Shown: positions 55,265 through 64,000 of the stretch, piece after piece
How the letters are laid out: every line of letters starts with the position of its first letter
Position numbering within the stretch: position 1 is the first letter of the stretch
Source of the DNA: Chaenocephalus aceratus
Taxonomy: Eukaryota > Chordata > Actinopteri > Perciformes > Channichthyidae
Reading direction: 5' to 3'
NCBI GenBank assembly: GCA_023974075.1
Contig: JAMFTG010000239.1
Coordinates: 122,501 to 186,500 of the forward strand
Length of the DNA: 64,000 nucleotides
Position numbers and translations under genes: made by a program
Notes under the pieces: model-generated
The model's database searches: none
The model's input: the letters and a program-made list of their open reading frames with translations, nothing else
Told to the model about the DNA's origin: nothing

Positions 55265-55351
55265 ATATGGATGGAGAGATGGATGGATGGATGGATGGAT
55301 GGATGGATGGATGGATGGATGGATGGATGGAGAGATGGATGGATGGATGGA
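55265..55351. repeat. (ATGG)n microsatellite
   Basis: About 20 ATGG repeats with two AGAG interruptions. Confidence 0.95.
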
Positions 55352-56282
55352 TATATTATTAGGCATTATGTGGGAATGCTTCAACCTTACCAACGAAGGC
55401 AACCAGTCCAAAATATAAACCAAATATTACTCTATTTACTAATCAGCAGTATGAACTGTGCATCTCTGCAGCCAGCCCTCTGTCATGGTGGATAACTCTC
55501 TGATGCTACTGCTGTCTGCACTTTGGTTCCCAAACTCTTATTGAGTAAATTTTTTCCGAGTTGTTTTTCTAAAGCAGGAAATTCCACTATCAAAGTGAGA
55601 GTGTGTTTCTGGTTTAAGGTTTAAGGTTTGGCTCCAAAGAAAGTACATTTGTTAAATGATTAAAACAAATTCAGCGTGGTAATTCCGAGGTTCAAGAGAG
55701 GAGAATATGGTTATAATTTCCACCAGACAGAATAACATTTATATATATTTTACTAATAAATAAATAATGGACGATAAATAAAGACAAGTCAGGACAGAAC
55801 TACATTTTGCAGCTGCTTTTGAACACTGTATGTCCTGCTTGTTTTGCTTAATGGTTTTGTTTTATAAACCTTGACGTTGAAAAATAGCCTTTTGTCTAAA
55901 TCGTGCACTTTTTTACAATGTATTAAATGATTTGCTCTTTCTAAACCAAAACGTGCCTTATAACAACACAAATCAACGCTTGAAGTTTTAAAAAAGTATA
56001 TTTCCTTTTTCTTTGAGGCATTTTCATTACCTGCATGTCAGGGGTCAGCTGAAGTTCTGACACGCATGTTATTACAGGTTATATAATTTCACTTCATGAA
56101 TTATGTAGTGTGAAATTCATGACCTAGAAAAACACAACATTGCTCAATAAGTGCAGGTTGGAACAGCCTCTGTCTGAGACTCGAAGCCACAGGCGCAGAA
56201 AACCTTAACGTTTATTTAACCAGATCAAATGTGTCAGCATGGAAGTCACTGCAGAAACTCTTCATCAATCTCTGGGGTGAAG
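55352..56282. other. Unassigned
   Basis: AT-rich; no gene or repeat recognised. Confidence 0.4.
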
Positions 56283-57480
56283 CAGAGCAAAAGTACACAC
56301 ATCCTCTACTCAAGTAGAAGGAAAGAAGTATGGGCTTCGAAGTGTACTTCAGTAAAAAGTACCCATAACTAGCAGCTGCTTTAAAGAGTACCTGACCTCC
56401 CTTTATATTAATAGAACAAAAATGTCATTGTTAGCTAATGAATGTTTCCATGCTGAACAACGGCAACATGACAACGTTTCCATTGGTCCCTCTTCTTCAA
56501 GCCCCTGTCACACTGTCCCGAAATTGACACCCGATGGACACACGATAAAGGAAATGTTCAAATTCGGCTGTGATCGTAGCAACATCGGGCCGTTCGTGAG
56601 GGCGTCTAAGCCATCGTATGACCGCCGGTGGGGTTTCTCAGGCTCCGGCAGCAACTTCGTGAGCGTGAACTTCGTAAGCACTCGTGAGGGCATCTTGTCA
56701 AGTCGTGTCATCTTCGTGTTATCATCGGTGCATTCGCCCTCACTCTGATCGGGGCGAATGCCCGATGGCACCGATGATAACACGATGCCCTCACGATGGC
56801 CTTACGAAGGGCGACACGGACACACGAATTCAACACGAAAATGAACCTTCTCGAGGTCCTTCGGCAATTTGTTGGCATGCCAAAGATTTTGCCACCGCTC
56901 ACGAAGTTGCTGCCGGAGCCTGAGAAACTCCACCGGCGGTCATACGATGGCTTAAGATGCCCTCACGAACGGCCCGATGTTACGATCACAGCCGAATTTG
57001 AACATTTCCTTTATCGTGTCCATCGGGTTGTTTTATTGCACAACAAAATCATGTAAACATATTATGTAAATAACCCAATTTGTGTTCTGTGAAACTAAAA
57101 AGGATATAATATGTTATTTTGAAGGCGAGGTGACAGGAAGTTGTTGTTGCTATGGAAACAACATGACGGAGAAAACGTAATATCTTCTACATATAAAGAC
57201 GAAGAAAGTAAAGAACAAAGTCTGAAGATATCAGCACAGTATCATAGTACTGTAACATAACTGTTTGTGTTACTTTCATTGCAGTTGTACGTCTTAAAAG
57301 TAATGTAAATGTTGCCTTCGTGTGGTTCGGGGCCATCTTCGTGCGAAATTCACAATTCAGTATTCGTGTGTCCATCGGGTGTACATTTCGGGACAGTGTG
57401 ACAGGGGCTTCAGAGAAGACCAGGAAATAATGGAGACACGGATCGTGTTCAAATCAATAGGCACGCAATGACTCTAAATC
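56283..57480 (-). mobile_element. hAT-like element (28808 family), right part, interrupted
   Basis: CAGAGCAAAAGTACACACAT, TACCCATAACTAGCAGCTGC, AAAGAGTACCTGACCTCCC and CAACATGACAACGTTTCCAT match the reverse complement of 30800-31146. Homology breaks at 56499, resumes at 57410 (CAGAGAAGACCAGGAA) and stops near CTCTAAA at 57478. The gap is a separate transposon. The array-bearing left part is missing. Confidence 0.85.
56500..57409 (+). mobile_element. Foldback DNA transposon, 910 bp, inserted in the hAT-like copy
   Basis: Outer inverted repeats begin AGCCCCTGTCACACTGTCCC and include CCCGATGGACACACGA. The site is flanked by TCA on both sides (TTCA if one end base is excluded). A second, inner inverted repeat pairs 56525-56670 with 56893-57030 (AAAGGAAATGTTCAAATTCG, CGGCCCGATGT/ACATCGGGCCG, TCTCAGGCTCCGGCAGCAAC). 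Between them a third hairpin, CGTGTTATCATCGGTGC with GCACCGATGATAACACG, sits at about 56717-56786. No transposase. The frames at 56422-57056 are shadows. Confidence 0.9.
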
Positions 57481-57960
57481 AGGGTTAGCCAACACGGTGC
57501 CCGCGGGCACTCTGATTTAGAGTCATGTTTTAAAAAATAGCTCGCCAAGCAAATCCAAAATGTAAAAAACGACACAATACGAAAAAGGAAATGTAATTAA
57601 AAGAATCTACCCTATGCATAAACGAAACCTCAATCATAGCGAACTCTATCTACTTACTACAACTCTATATCTATCTAACACCCCTCCTCCCCCCACCCCA
57701 CAATGAATATCGACCAATCACGTTCTTGCTTGATTTGCGGGACCAGCGTTGCAGTCGGGAAGAAAAGCAATGTGGAGCGGCAGCTCACCGCACACTTCAT
57801 AAGGAGTGTGACCTTTCCTTCTGGCAGAATCTGCCCATCAGCCCCATTGAACAGCCGAGTCGTGCAGCCTATGCAGCACATGAGGGGCAGAGCTTTACTC
57901 CGTGTGTGTTGCAACTTGCATATATATTTATTGCACTTGACGCACACACGCATGGCATAA
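57480..57960 (+). mobile_element. hAT element fragment, left end and transposase start
   Basis: CAGGGTTAGCCAACACGGTG then CCCGCGGGCAC resembles hAT (Charlie-like) left ends, and a transposase N-terminal remnant follows 220 bp later. No right end was found. Confidence 0.55.
57703..57960 (+). pseudogene. hAT transposase N-terminal fragment (zinc-finger region)
   Basis: About 30 residues read RSCLICGTSVAVGKKSNVER then QLTAHF, resembling the C-x2-C...H zinc finger at the start of hAT transposases of the kind also domesticated in vertebrate ZBED/GTF2IRD2-like proteins. After this the good frame is lost, with a frameshift before 57800, and homology fades. Not a working gene. The call rests on motif wording recalled from the family. 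Confidence 0.6.
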
Positions 57961-58255
57961 TTTCCACTGGGGACAGGGGGGACATTTCCCCCCCGCTTTT
58001 CGAAATCCCGTTTGTGTCCCCCCCCCCAATTTACAAATATGTTTATTATTATTTTTTAACGCAGGCCGCCATCGCCACGGAGGAGCACTGTGAGCGAGCG
58101 AGAGAGAGAGCGAGCGAGAGAGCTAGAGAGCACTTCACCTTTATCTATTTAATAAAGTAAGAAATCATTCCAATGTGTACTATAGGACAGTAACAAAAAC
58201 AAAAAAACAGTTTAAAAGGGGAGTGATTAGTAAAATATGCATAAATAGAAATAGA
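57961..58255 (+). repeat. Dispersed repeat, including the 38.7-kb family
   Basis: GGGGACAGGGGGGACATTTC and GTGTCCCCCCCCCC at 57970-58030, then from 58160 the words GAAATCATTCCAA, GGGGAGTGATT and GTAAAATATGCATAAA shared with 38705-38770. GA-rich low complexity at 58090-58130. Confidence 0.6.
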
Positions 58256-59101
58256 AATAGAAAGAATCCTCACTAGGTAACATAAGATAAGAATACCGGC
58301 CCGTCCACACGGCGGCGTGTGTTGAAGCTTGCCGGTGGGCGTGTCTGAAACTCGACCAACAACCAATCACATGCATCTCCCGCCCCTGACACACAAGCAG
58401 CGGTTTGATTGGCTAGAGCTTGTACTGGCATATGATTTGATTGGCTGACGCTTCTGCCGAGGCTTCAAAAGTTGAACATTGCTCATCTTTTGCAGCGAGC
58501 CACGCCAGCAAAGCTTCACTTCCCACAATGCAGTTTGGCGAAAAGTGACGTCAGCTGTAAGTAATTCTTGAACCCCGAGAGCAGGAGAGACTGAAAAGAG
58601 TCATAAAAGTTAACAGCATTTAATCACACAAAAGATGCGGTGGTGTAAATGAAATGTGCGAGTGGCGGCTCTCCCCCCATGCGTCCGGTCAGCCCAGGTC
58701 AGGGGGAAGAAGAGCTCAATTCTTGGCTTGCCCTTCCTGTTGTCATCTGAGGTCTTCTCCTATTGGCCGACGTCGTGGGGGGCGGGTCCAATGCAATTCC
58801 TGCCTTTTTCTGTTGTTAAATTACATCATTCTGATGTCTGTGGTTATTTAAACATCCCCTAATAAACGTTATTCAGCGGCAATAAATGAGTGCTAACCCC
58901 AGTGTGCTCAGTGTACAACACCACATGTCATTTCACCTTCGATTCACGGTTTGAAAACGTAGCATTTCGCCACATGCTAATGCTAACCGGAAGTGAATCA
59001 TTTTCAGAATAAAAGTATTAAGTTAAAAGTTAGTGTGAACTTCCGGTTTTTCAGAATAAAACTGATTTAAATTAAATAGTGTATTTAATTCAGCTGTTCC
59101 T
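58256..59101. other. Unassigned
   Basis: 58300-58560 (GTCCACACGGCGGCGTG, GAAGCTTGCCGG and a later CGCCAGCAAAGCTTCACTTC) may hold weak inverted ends of a DNA element, but the pairing is poor. No gene recognised. Confidence 0.35.
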
Positions 59102-60283
59102 AAGGCTGATTTCATCTCTGGCTACGCCTCCCTGCAGTCTCTGGATTTCCTTGCTCTCACTGAGACCTGGATTACTCCATCCAACACATCCACTCCAGCA
59201 GCTCTCTCCACAGCATATTCCTTCTCCCATACACCCAGACCCACTGGCAGAGGAGGGGGCACTGGTCTCCTGCTCTCTCCCAAATGGAGCTTTTCCCTCT
59301 TCAAGCTACCTAACTTCACTCCTTCCACCTTTGAATTCCATGCCGTCACAGTAACCCATCCTATACAATTAACCATTGTTGTTCTCTACCGTCCACCAGG
59401 CGCCTTGGGAGACTTCTTGGAGGAATTAGATCTCCTCCTCTCACACATCCCTGAAACTGGCCCTCCCGCAGTACTTCTCGGAGACTTCAACCTCCAGACG
59501 GGGAAGATAGACGAACTAACATCTCTGTTAACCGCCTTTGCTTTCTCACTGTCTCCGTCCCCACCAACTCATAAAGCTGGCAGTGTCCTTGATCTCATAT
59601 TCTCAAGGAACTGCTCTACTTCTAACCTCTCTGTAAACCCGCTCCACACCTCCGATCACTTCTTCATTTCATTCTCTCTACCCCTCTCCAAACATAACAA
59701 ACTAATCTCTTCTCATCCTGCACCTGTCCGCCGTAACCTCCGTTCCCTCTCCCCCTCTACCTTTGCCTCATCGGTGCTCTCAGCCCTCCCTTCCTCTGAC
59801 TCGTTCCAACACCTGCCTCCAAACTCTGCTGCAGAAACTCTCCTCTCTACTCTCTCATCCTCTCTGGACTCTCTCTGTCCTCTCACATCTCGGCAGGCTC
59901 GTCAGTCCCCTCCTGCTCCCTGGCTAAATGACGCACTGCGTGCTAATAGAACCATCCTTAGGGCAGCAGAGCGGAAACGATGGAAATCCAAACACCATGA
60001 CGATCTCCTAACCTATCAGGCTCTCCTCTCCTCTTTCTCTGCTTCGATCTCACGACACGACACGGTGAACCATCAGATCCTCCTTCGCACTCTCCAAGAA
60101 CTTGGAGTTTCAGGCTCTGCACTTTCCCTCCTCACCTCATACCTCAAAGACCGCACCTACAGGGTACCTTGGAGAGGGTCCGAGTCCGACCCTTGTCAAT
60201 TAACTACAGGGGTCCCTCAGGGCTCTGTCCTTGGTCCCCTCCTCTTCTCTCTATACACAAAACTCGCTCGGATCTGTCATTAG
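59102..60283 (+). pseudogene. LINE ORF2: endonuclease plus deleted reverse transcriptase
   Basis: About 394 open codons. The AP-type endonuclease shows LALTETWI (catalytic Glu region), LYRPPGALGDF, VLLGDFNLQTG and a terminal HTSDHFFISF (SDH motif). It passes to SASISRHDTVNHQILLRTLQ: the sequence jumps from the inter-domain linker straight into the end of RT motif A, so the fingers and the first catalytic Asp are lost without breaking the frame. Motif B TGVPQGSVLGPLLFSLY is present, then a stop. The start is truncated; no ATG is meaningful here. Confidence 0.85.
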
Positions 60284-60289
60284 CCCGCA

Positions 60290-61161
60290 TGGTTTATCAT
60301 CCCACTGCTACGCTGACGACACCCAATGAATCCTGTCCTTTCCCCGCTCAGAGACCCAGGTCGTTGCACGCATCTCTGCTCGTCTAGCTGACATCTCTCA
60401 GTGGATGTCCGCTCATCATCTCAAGCTCAACCTTGACAAAACTGAACTGCTTTTCCTTCCGGGAAAAGATTGTCCCACTCTTGACCTGACTATCAACATC
60501 GGCCCCTCTGTTGTTTCCCCGACCCAGACTGCAAGGACTCTGGGTGTGATCCTAGATAACAACCTGTCCTTCACTGCAAACATCGCTGCTACAACCCGCT
60601 GCTGCAGATACACGCTCTACAACATCAGGAGGATACGTCTCCAGCTGACCCGGAAAGCCACGCAGGTTCTGGTCCAGGCTCTCGTCATCTCACGCCTAGA
60701 CTACTGCAACTCCCTCCTGGCTGGTCTTCCTGCATGTGCCATCCGACCTCTGCAGCTCATCCAGAATGCAGCGGCTCGTCTGGTCTTCAACCTTCCTGAA
60801 TGCTCCCACACCACGCCGCTCCTCCGCTCCCTCCACTGGCTTCCGGTAACTGCTAGAATCCACTTCAAGACAATGGTACTTGCGTACCATGCTGCGAATG
60901 GATCTGGCCCTTCCTACATCCAGGACATGGTTTAAACCGTACACCCCAGCACGTGCACTCCACTCTGCATCAACGACTCGCTGCACCCTCGCTGCACCCT
61001 CGCTGCGAGGGGGACCCAAGTTCCCATCAGCAGAAACACGTGGGTTTGCTATCCTGGCTCCAAGATGGTGGAATGAGCTCCTATTGACATCAGGACAGCA
61101 GAAAGCTCACACACCTTCCAGACTGAAAACTCATCTCTTTCGACTCCACCTCGAGCGATAG
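60290..61161 (+). pseudogene. LINE ORF2: RT motif C to C-terminus, frameshifted
   Basis: In a frame shifted from the upstream part, HCYADDTQ (60311-60334 region) is RT motif C. Then MSAHHLKLNLDKTELLFLPG, ARTLGVILDNNLSF, ISRLDYCNSLLAGLP and LLRSLHWLPVTARIHFKT run to a stop at 60935. One further frameshift (an extra T in GGTTTAAACC) gives the end RWWNELLLTSG and LKTHLFRLHLER. At least two frame changes inactivate it. Confidence 0.85.
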
Positions 61162-61350
61162 AACTACTAACAAAGCACTTATATACTAATAAAGGACTGG
61201 CTTAGCCAGTTGAGAAGCACTTGAAATGTTTAGCTCTATGAAGCCTGATGTACTTTATGATTCTGTTTTCTTCAAATTTGTATTTTGTTGGTCGAACGCA
61301 CTTATTGTAAGTCGCTTTGGATAAAAGCGTCAGCTACATGCAATGTAATG

Positions 61351-61737
61351 AATAAACAAGTTTAAATGTTTTGTTATTGGTTGTGATCATATTCTAAAGA
61401 TGTTTGGATTATTGAAAAGTATACAGCTCCCTTTCATATGAGTGTTGAGAGCTGTATCCATACATTCATGTTGTGCTCAAAGTGCACCAGATTGAGGCAT
61501 TTAAGGTGGAGGTCTACCCCCAAATAAGCAGGTTAAAATAATTAAATGGCATACATTGTCTTTTAGTAAACACTGCAAACGGGTCCCACAGACCCAAACA
61601 GCACAAAGGTTAAAGGTAAGCATATCATAATGTTAAAATGTGCTAAATATATACACTGCAAAAAAAAAAACAGAGGAGTAAAAGTAGCTCACGGCTTGTT
61701 TTATTTTGTGAAAGTAGCTCTCATCCCAAAAAGCACA
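61351..61737. other. Unassigned, with a fragment of the 38.8-kb repeat
   Basis: 61437-61520 (GAGTGTTGAGAGCTGTATCC, CACCAGATTGAGGCATTTAA) matches 38805-38880 and 4020-4050. An A10-A11 run lies near 61660. Confidence 0.5.
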
Positions 61738-62672
61738 CACTCATTCAAACTAAAGGAACCAGCTGTTTGGAAAATGTGAGAAGTAGAAAGTACAGGTATT
61801 TGAGTTCAACATGTAAGAAGTAGAAAGTACAGGTATTTGAGTTCAACATGTAAGAAGTAGAAAGTACAGGTATTTGAGTTCAACATGTGAGAAGTAGAAA
61901 GTACAGGTATTTGAGTTCAACATGAGAGAAGTAGAAAGTACAGGTATTTGAGTTCAACATGTAAGAAGTAGAAAGTACAGGTATTTGAGTTCAACATGTA
62001 ATAAGTAGAAAGTACAGGTATTTGAGTTCAACATGAGAGAAGTAGAAAGTACAGGTATTTGAGTTCAACATGTAAGAAGTAGAAAGTGCAGGTATTTGAG
62101 TTCAACATGTGAGAAGTAGAAAGTACAGGTATTTGAGTTCAACATGAGAGAAGTAGAAAGTACAGGTATTTGAGTTCAACATGAGAGAAGTAGAAAGTAC
62201 AGGTATTTGAGTTCAACATGTAAGAAGTAGAAAGTACAGGTATTTGAGTTCAACATGTGAGAAGTAGAAAGTACAGGTATTTGTGTTCAAACATGTAAGA
62301 AGTAGAAAGTACAGGTATTTGAGTTCAACATGTAAGAAGTAGAAAGTACAGGTATTTGTGTTCAACATGTGAGAAGTAGAAAGTACAGGTATTTGTGTTC
62401 AACATGTAAGAAGTAGAAAGTACAGGTATTTGTGTTCAACATGTAAGAAGTAGAAAGTACAGGTATTGTGTTCAAAGTGTAAGAAGTAGAAAGTACAGGT
62501 ATTTGGGTTTCAAAGTGTAAGAAGTAGAAAGTACAGGTATTTGTGTTCAAAATGTAAGAAGTCAAAGTCAAAAGTCGTCAGAAAAATAAGTAGTGCAGTA
62601 AAGTACTGATACCAGACAAATGTACTTAAGTACAGTCACAAAGTATGTGTACTCCACTACTTCCCGCAGGTG
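61738..62672 (-). mobile_element. hAT-like element with expanded array, minus orientation
   Basis: On the minus strand: GGAAGTAGTGGAGTACACA, TGTACTTAAGTACATTTG, ACTTATTTTTCTGACGACTT, then about 22 units, then CCAAACAGCTGGTTCCTTTA as at 30748-30770. Truncated at about 61738, so the right end is missing. Confidence 0.85.
61775..62565. repeat. Minisatellite, 37-bp unit, about 22 copies
   Basis: Reverse complement of the 28925 unit. AACATGAGAGAAGTAG variants recur here (61920-62190), a local signature. Confidence 0.95.
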
Positions 62673-63049
62673 TCCATCACCTCAAAGGTATGCAGCTGCG
62701 TGCACCCAGCAGAGGGAGAACAGAGGAACATTAGACATGTCTTATATCTAACATGCAGCACGCACACACATGACCTCCTGCACGAAACACAGGCATGCCA
62801 CGAAGCACCTGACAGGTGCAGGCGCGGTCTGAGCGAGCGAGACCACGCTATCTTGACACGCTAACTCATTCTTAAATCTGAGCTACGTGCCTGAGGCTGA
62901 GGCTAAGCACCCTCGTTTACTCTGAAGCCTGTTCCTCTTTCAGTCTCTGGCACACCCTCTCCTTCCGATTGTACGCCGACTTCTGTCATTCTGTTTATAA
63001 TGGAGCCGCTAAGAGGCCTGAGAACCGCAGCCTGCCTGATGAGTAATGG
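62673..63049. other. Unassigned
   Basis: No gene or repeat recognised. Confidence 0.4.
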
Positions 63050-63300
63050 ATGTATTAGCTGTGTCGAAAAGCATGTTCAGGATCTGTGAACCTGCAGCTC
63101 GAGAAGTCATTGCGTGATTCAAGGCTTTTATTGTCATGTGTACATAGCTGAACATCCGAGGCTCCTCCAACAGTGCAACACAATAAAACGAGGTATCTAA
63201 GAAACACTGATCCCGTGAAGTAGGGCTCATCATGATGCAGGAAATCTGTCTTTAAAATGACTTTCTTTGCAAATCCCTCACATGCAATCTGAGTGTCCTC
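63050..63300 (+). repeat. Local duplicate/dispersed repeat, copy 1
   Basis: AGCTGTGTCGAAAAGCATG, AGGCTTTTATTGTCATGTGT, CTCCAACAGTGCAACACAAT and GTCTTTAAAATGACTTTCTTTG. The same words occur at 63718-63960 but the AGCTGTGTGGAAAAGCATG word is at the other end there. Confidence 0.7.
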
Positions 63301-63717
63301 GGTGTGAAACCACAACATGTAAAAAGCTTAAAGCCAAGTCTGCAAAGAGCTCTCCATTTCCACATGTCCCCAGAGTGATTCATACTCCATGTTTAGGACA
63401 CGCTTCGGAGTGTCCACAGTTTTTGCCTCCTCCTGGCAGCCTTCGCACTGATAACAATGTCCCACGTGTAAAGAATGCATATCAAACACTTGTTCTTTGC
63501 TTCTGGGAAGTTGCACTTGATTGACATTGTTATGGCAGAATTGAATAGAAGAATCTGAGAGGGCGGATTAATGTTCGCGCGTTGTGTAAACTCCCCGGGC
63601 CTCGGGCGCTTTGTCTCGTACACCTCGGCTTCCTCTGCCACTGACAAGCTGCTCGCATGCACACGAGAGCCAAGAGGGAGAAGAACCGGACGAGCGGGTT
63701 CGCAGCCTGCTGTCGGA
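63301..63717. other. Unassigned
   Basis: No gene recognised; overlapping short frames on both strands lack domains. Confidence 0.4.
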
Positions 63718-63960
63718 GAGAAGACGTTTCTAGGCTTTTAGTGTCATGTGTACATACAGTAGCTACAGATATGGAAACGAAAATCTGAGGTCACAGGCTT
63801 CCTCCAACAGTGCAACACAATGAAACAGATAATAGTGCAAGTAATATATATATATAATATATTTAATCAGATGCACAGGACACTGTCTTTAAAATGTGTG
63901 TCTTTGCAACCCCCTCTCATAAGCTGTGTGGAAAAGCATGCCACCAATCCGATGTTCAGT
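63718..63960 (+). repeat. Local duplicate/dispersed repeat, copy 2
   Basis: AGGCTTTTAGTGTCATGTGT, CTCCAACAGTGCAACACAAT, ATAGTGCAAG, GTCTTTAAAATGTGTGTCTTTG and AGCTGTGTGGAAAAGCATG. The period to copy 1 is consistent with tandem units of about 610 bp, the first of which starts before 63050. Confidence 0.7.
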
Positions 63961-64000
63961 ATTCCATTTTATTTGTATTTACTTGCACTATTTTACCTGT

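Larger units (their letters stand above)
59102..61350 (+). mobile_element. L2/CR1-type LINE, internally deleted
   Basis: Contains an endonuclease domain, the distal half of a reverse transcriptase, a C-terminal region, and a 3' end with stem-loop CGCTTTGGATAAAAGCG (61313-61329) and CAATGTAATG tail. It is the longest LINE copy here and the same family as 18843-19545. The 5' end is cut inside the endonuclease domain. The front half of the reverse transcriptase is deleted. Copies like this can be read as a frame but cannot mobilise themselves. Confidence 0.9.

Noticed and set aside
56422..57056. Several frames of 80-108 codons on both strands
   Set aside because: They lie in the arms of a foldback transposon, so the same sequence is read from both strands; no protein similarity.

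Overview
The window looks like intergenic nuclear DNA of a teleost fish. The evidence is the kind of repeats present: hAT and Tc1-like cut-and-paste elements, L2/CR1-type LINE copies with stem-loop tails, tRNA-derived SINEs, an endogenous retrovirus remnant, and very many CA/GT microsatellites and minisatellites. I recognise no host protein gene, tRNA, rRNA, CRISPR array or bacterial operon. Every long open reading frame is either a decayed transposon gene or an artefact of a tandem repeat whose period is a multiple of three or lacks stops on one strand. The species cannot be named from the sequence alone; family names are from memory of teleost repeats, not from a search.

Layout. 0-8 kb: a non-autonomous repeat, a 38-bp minisatellite, a 1,000-bp hAT element with a perfect 8-bp target duplication and a nested SINE, and a long (TG)n tract. 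8-17 kb: an inverted repeat pair, LINE 3' ends with an internal 15-bp minisatellite, a 33/18-bp minisatellite, a SINE and a T-rich degenerate repeat. 17-23 kb: a defective endogenous retrovirus (tRNA-Tyr-type primer site, two partial LTRs, protease/RNase H remains) split by a LINE, followed by a minus-strand LINE reverse transcriptase. 23-28 kb: a 4.7-kb satellite of 8- and 12-bp units. 28-39 kb: copies of one hAT-like family carrying an expanded 37-bp internal array, a TIR element, LINE/SINE fragments. 39-44 kb: four more DNA transposons and LINE ends, one with a perfect 58-bp palindrome. 47-53.5 kb: a 6.2-kb array of 57-bp units with a second-level duplication. 54-58 kb: a palindromic Tc1-like element, a foldback transposon inserted into a hAT copy, and a hAT transposase fragment. 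59-61.4 kb: a LINE with an open endonuclease frame but a deleted reverse-transcriptase core. 61.7-64 kb: another hAT minisatellite copy and a local duplication.

How the parts relate. Summing my array lengths, tandem repeats make up roughly 18 kb. Several arrays sit inside transposons: the 37-bp unit inside a hAT-like family, and the 15-bp unit inside a LINE 3' untranslated region. SINE and LINE copies share the same 3' stem-loop, suggesting the SINE was moved by that LINE's machinery. The history is one of nested insertion: SINE in hAT, LINE in retrovirus, hAT in LINE tail, foldback element in hAT. I found no convincing evidence of a new molecular system; the best leads are transposon-seeded minisatellites and the large foldback or palindromic elements.
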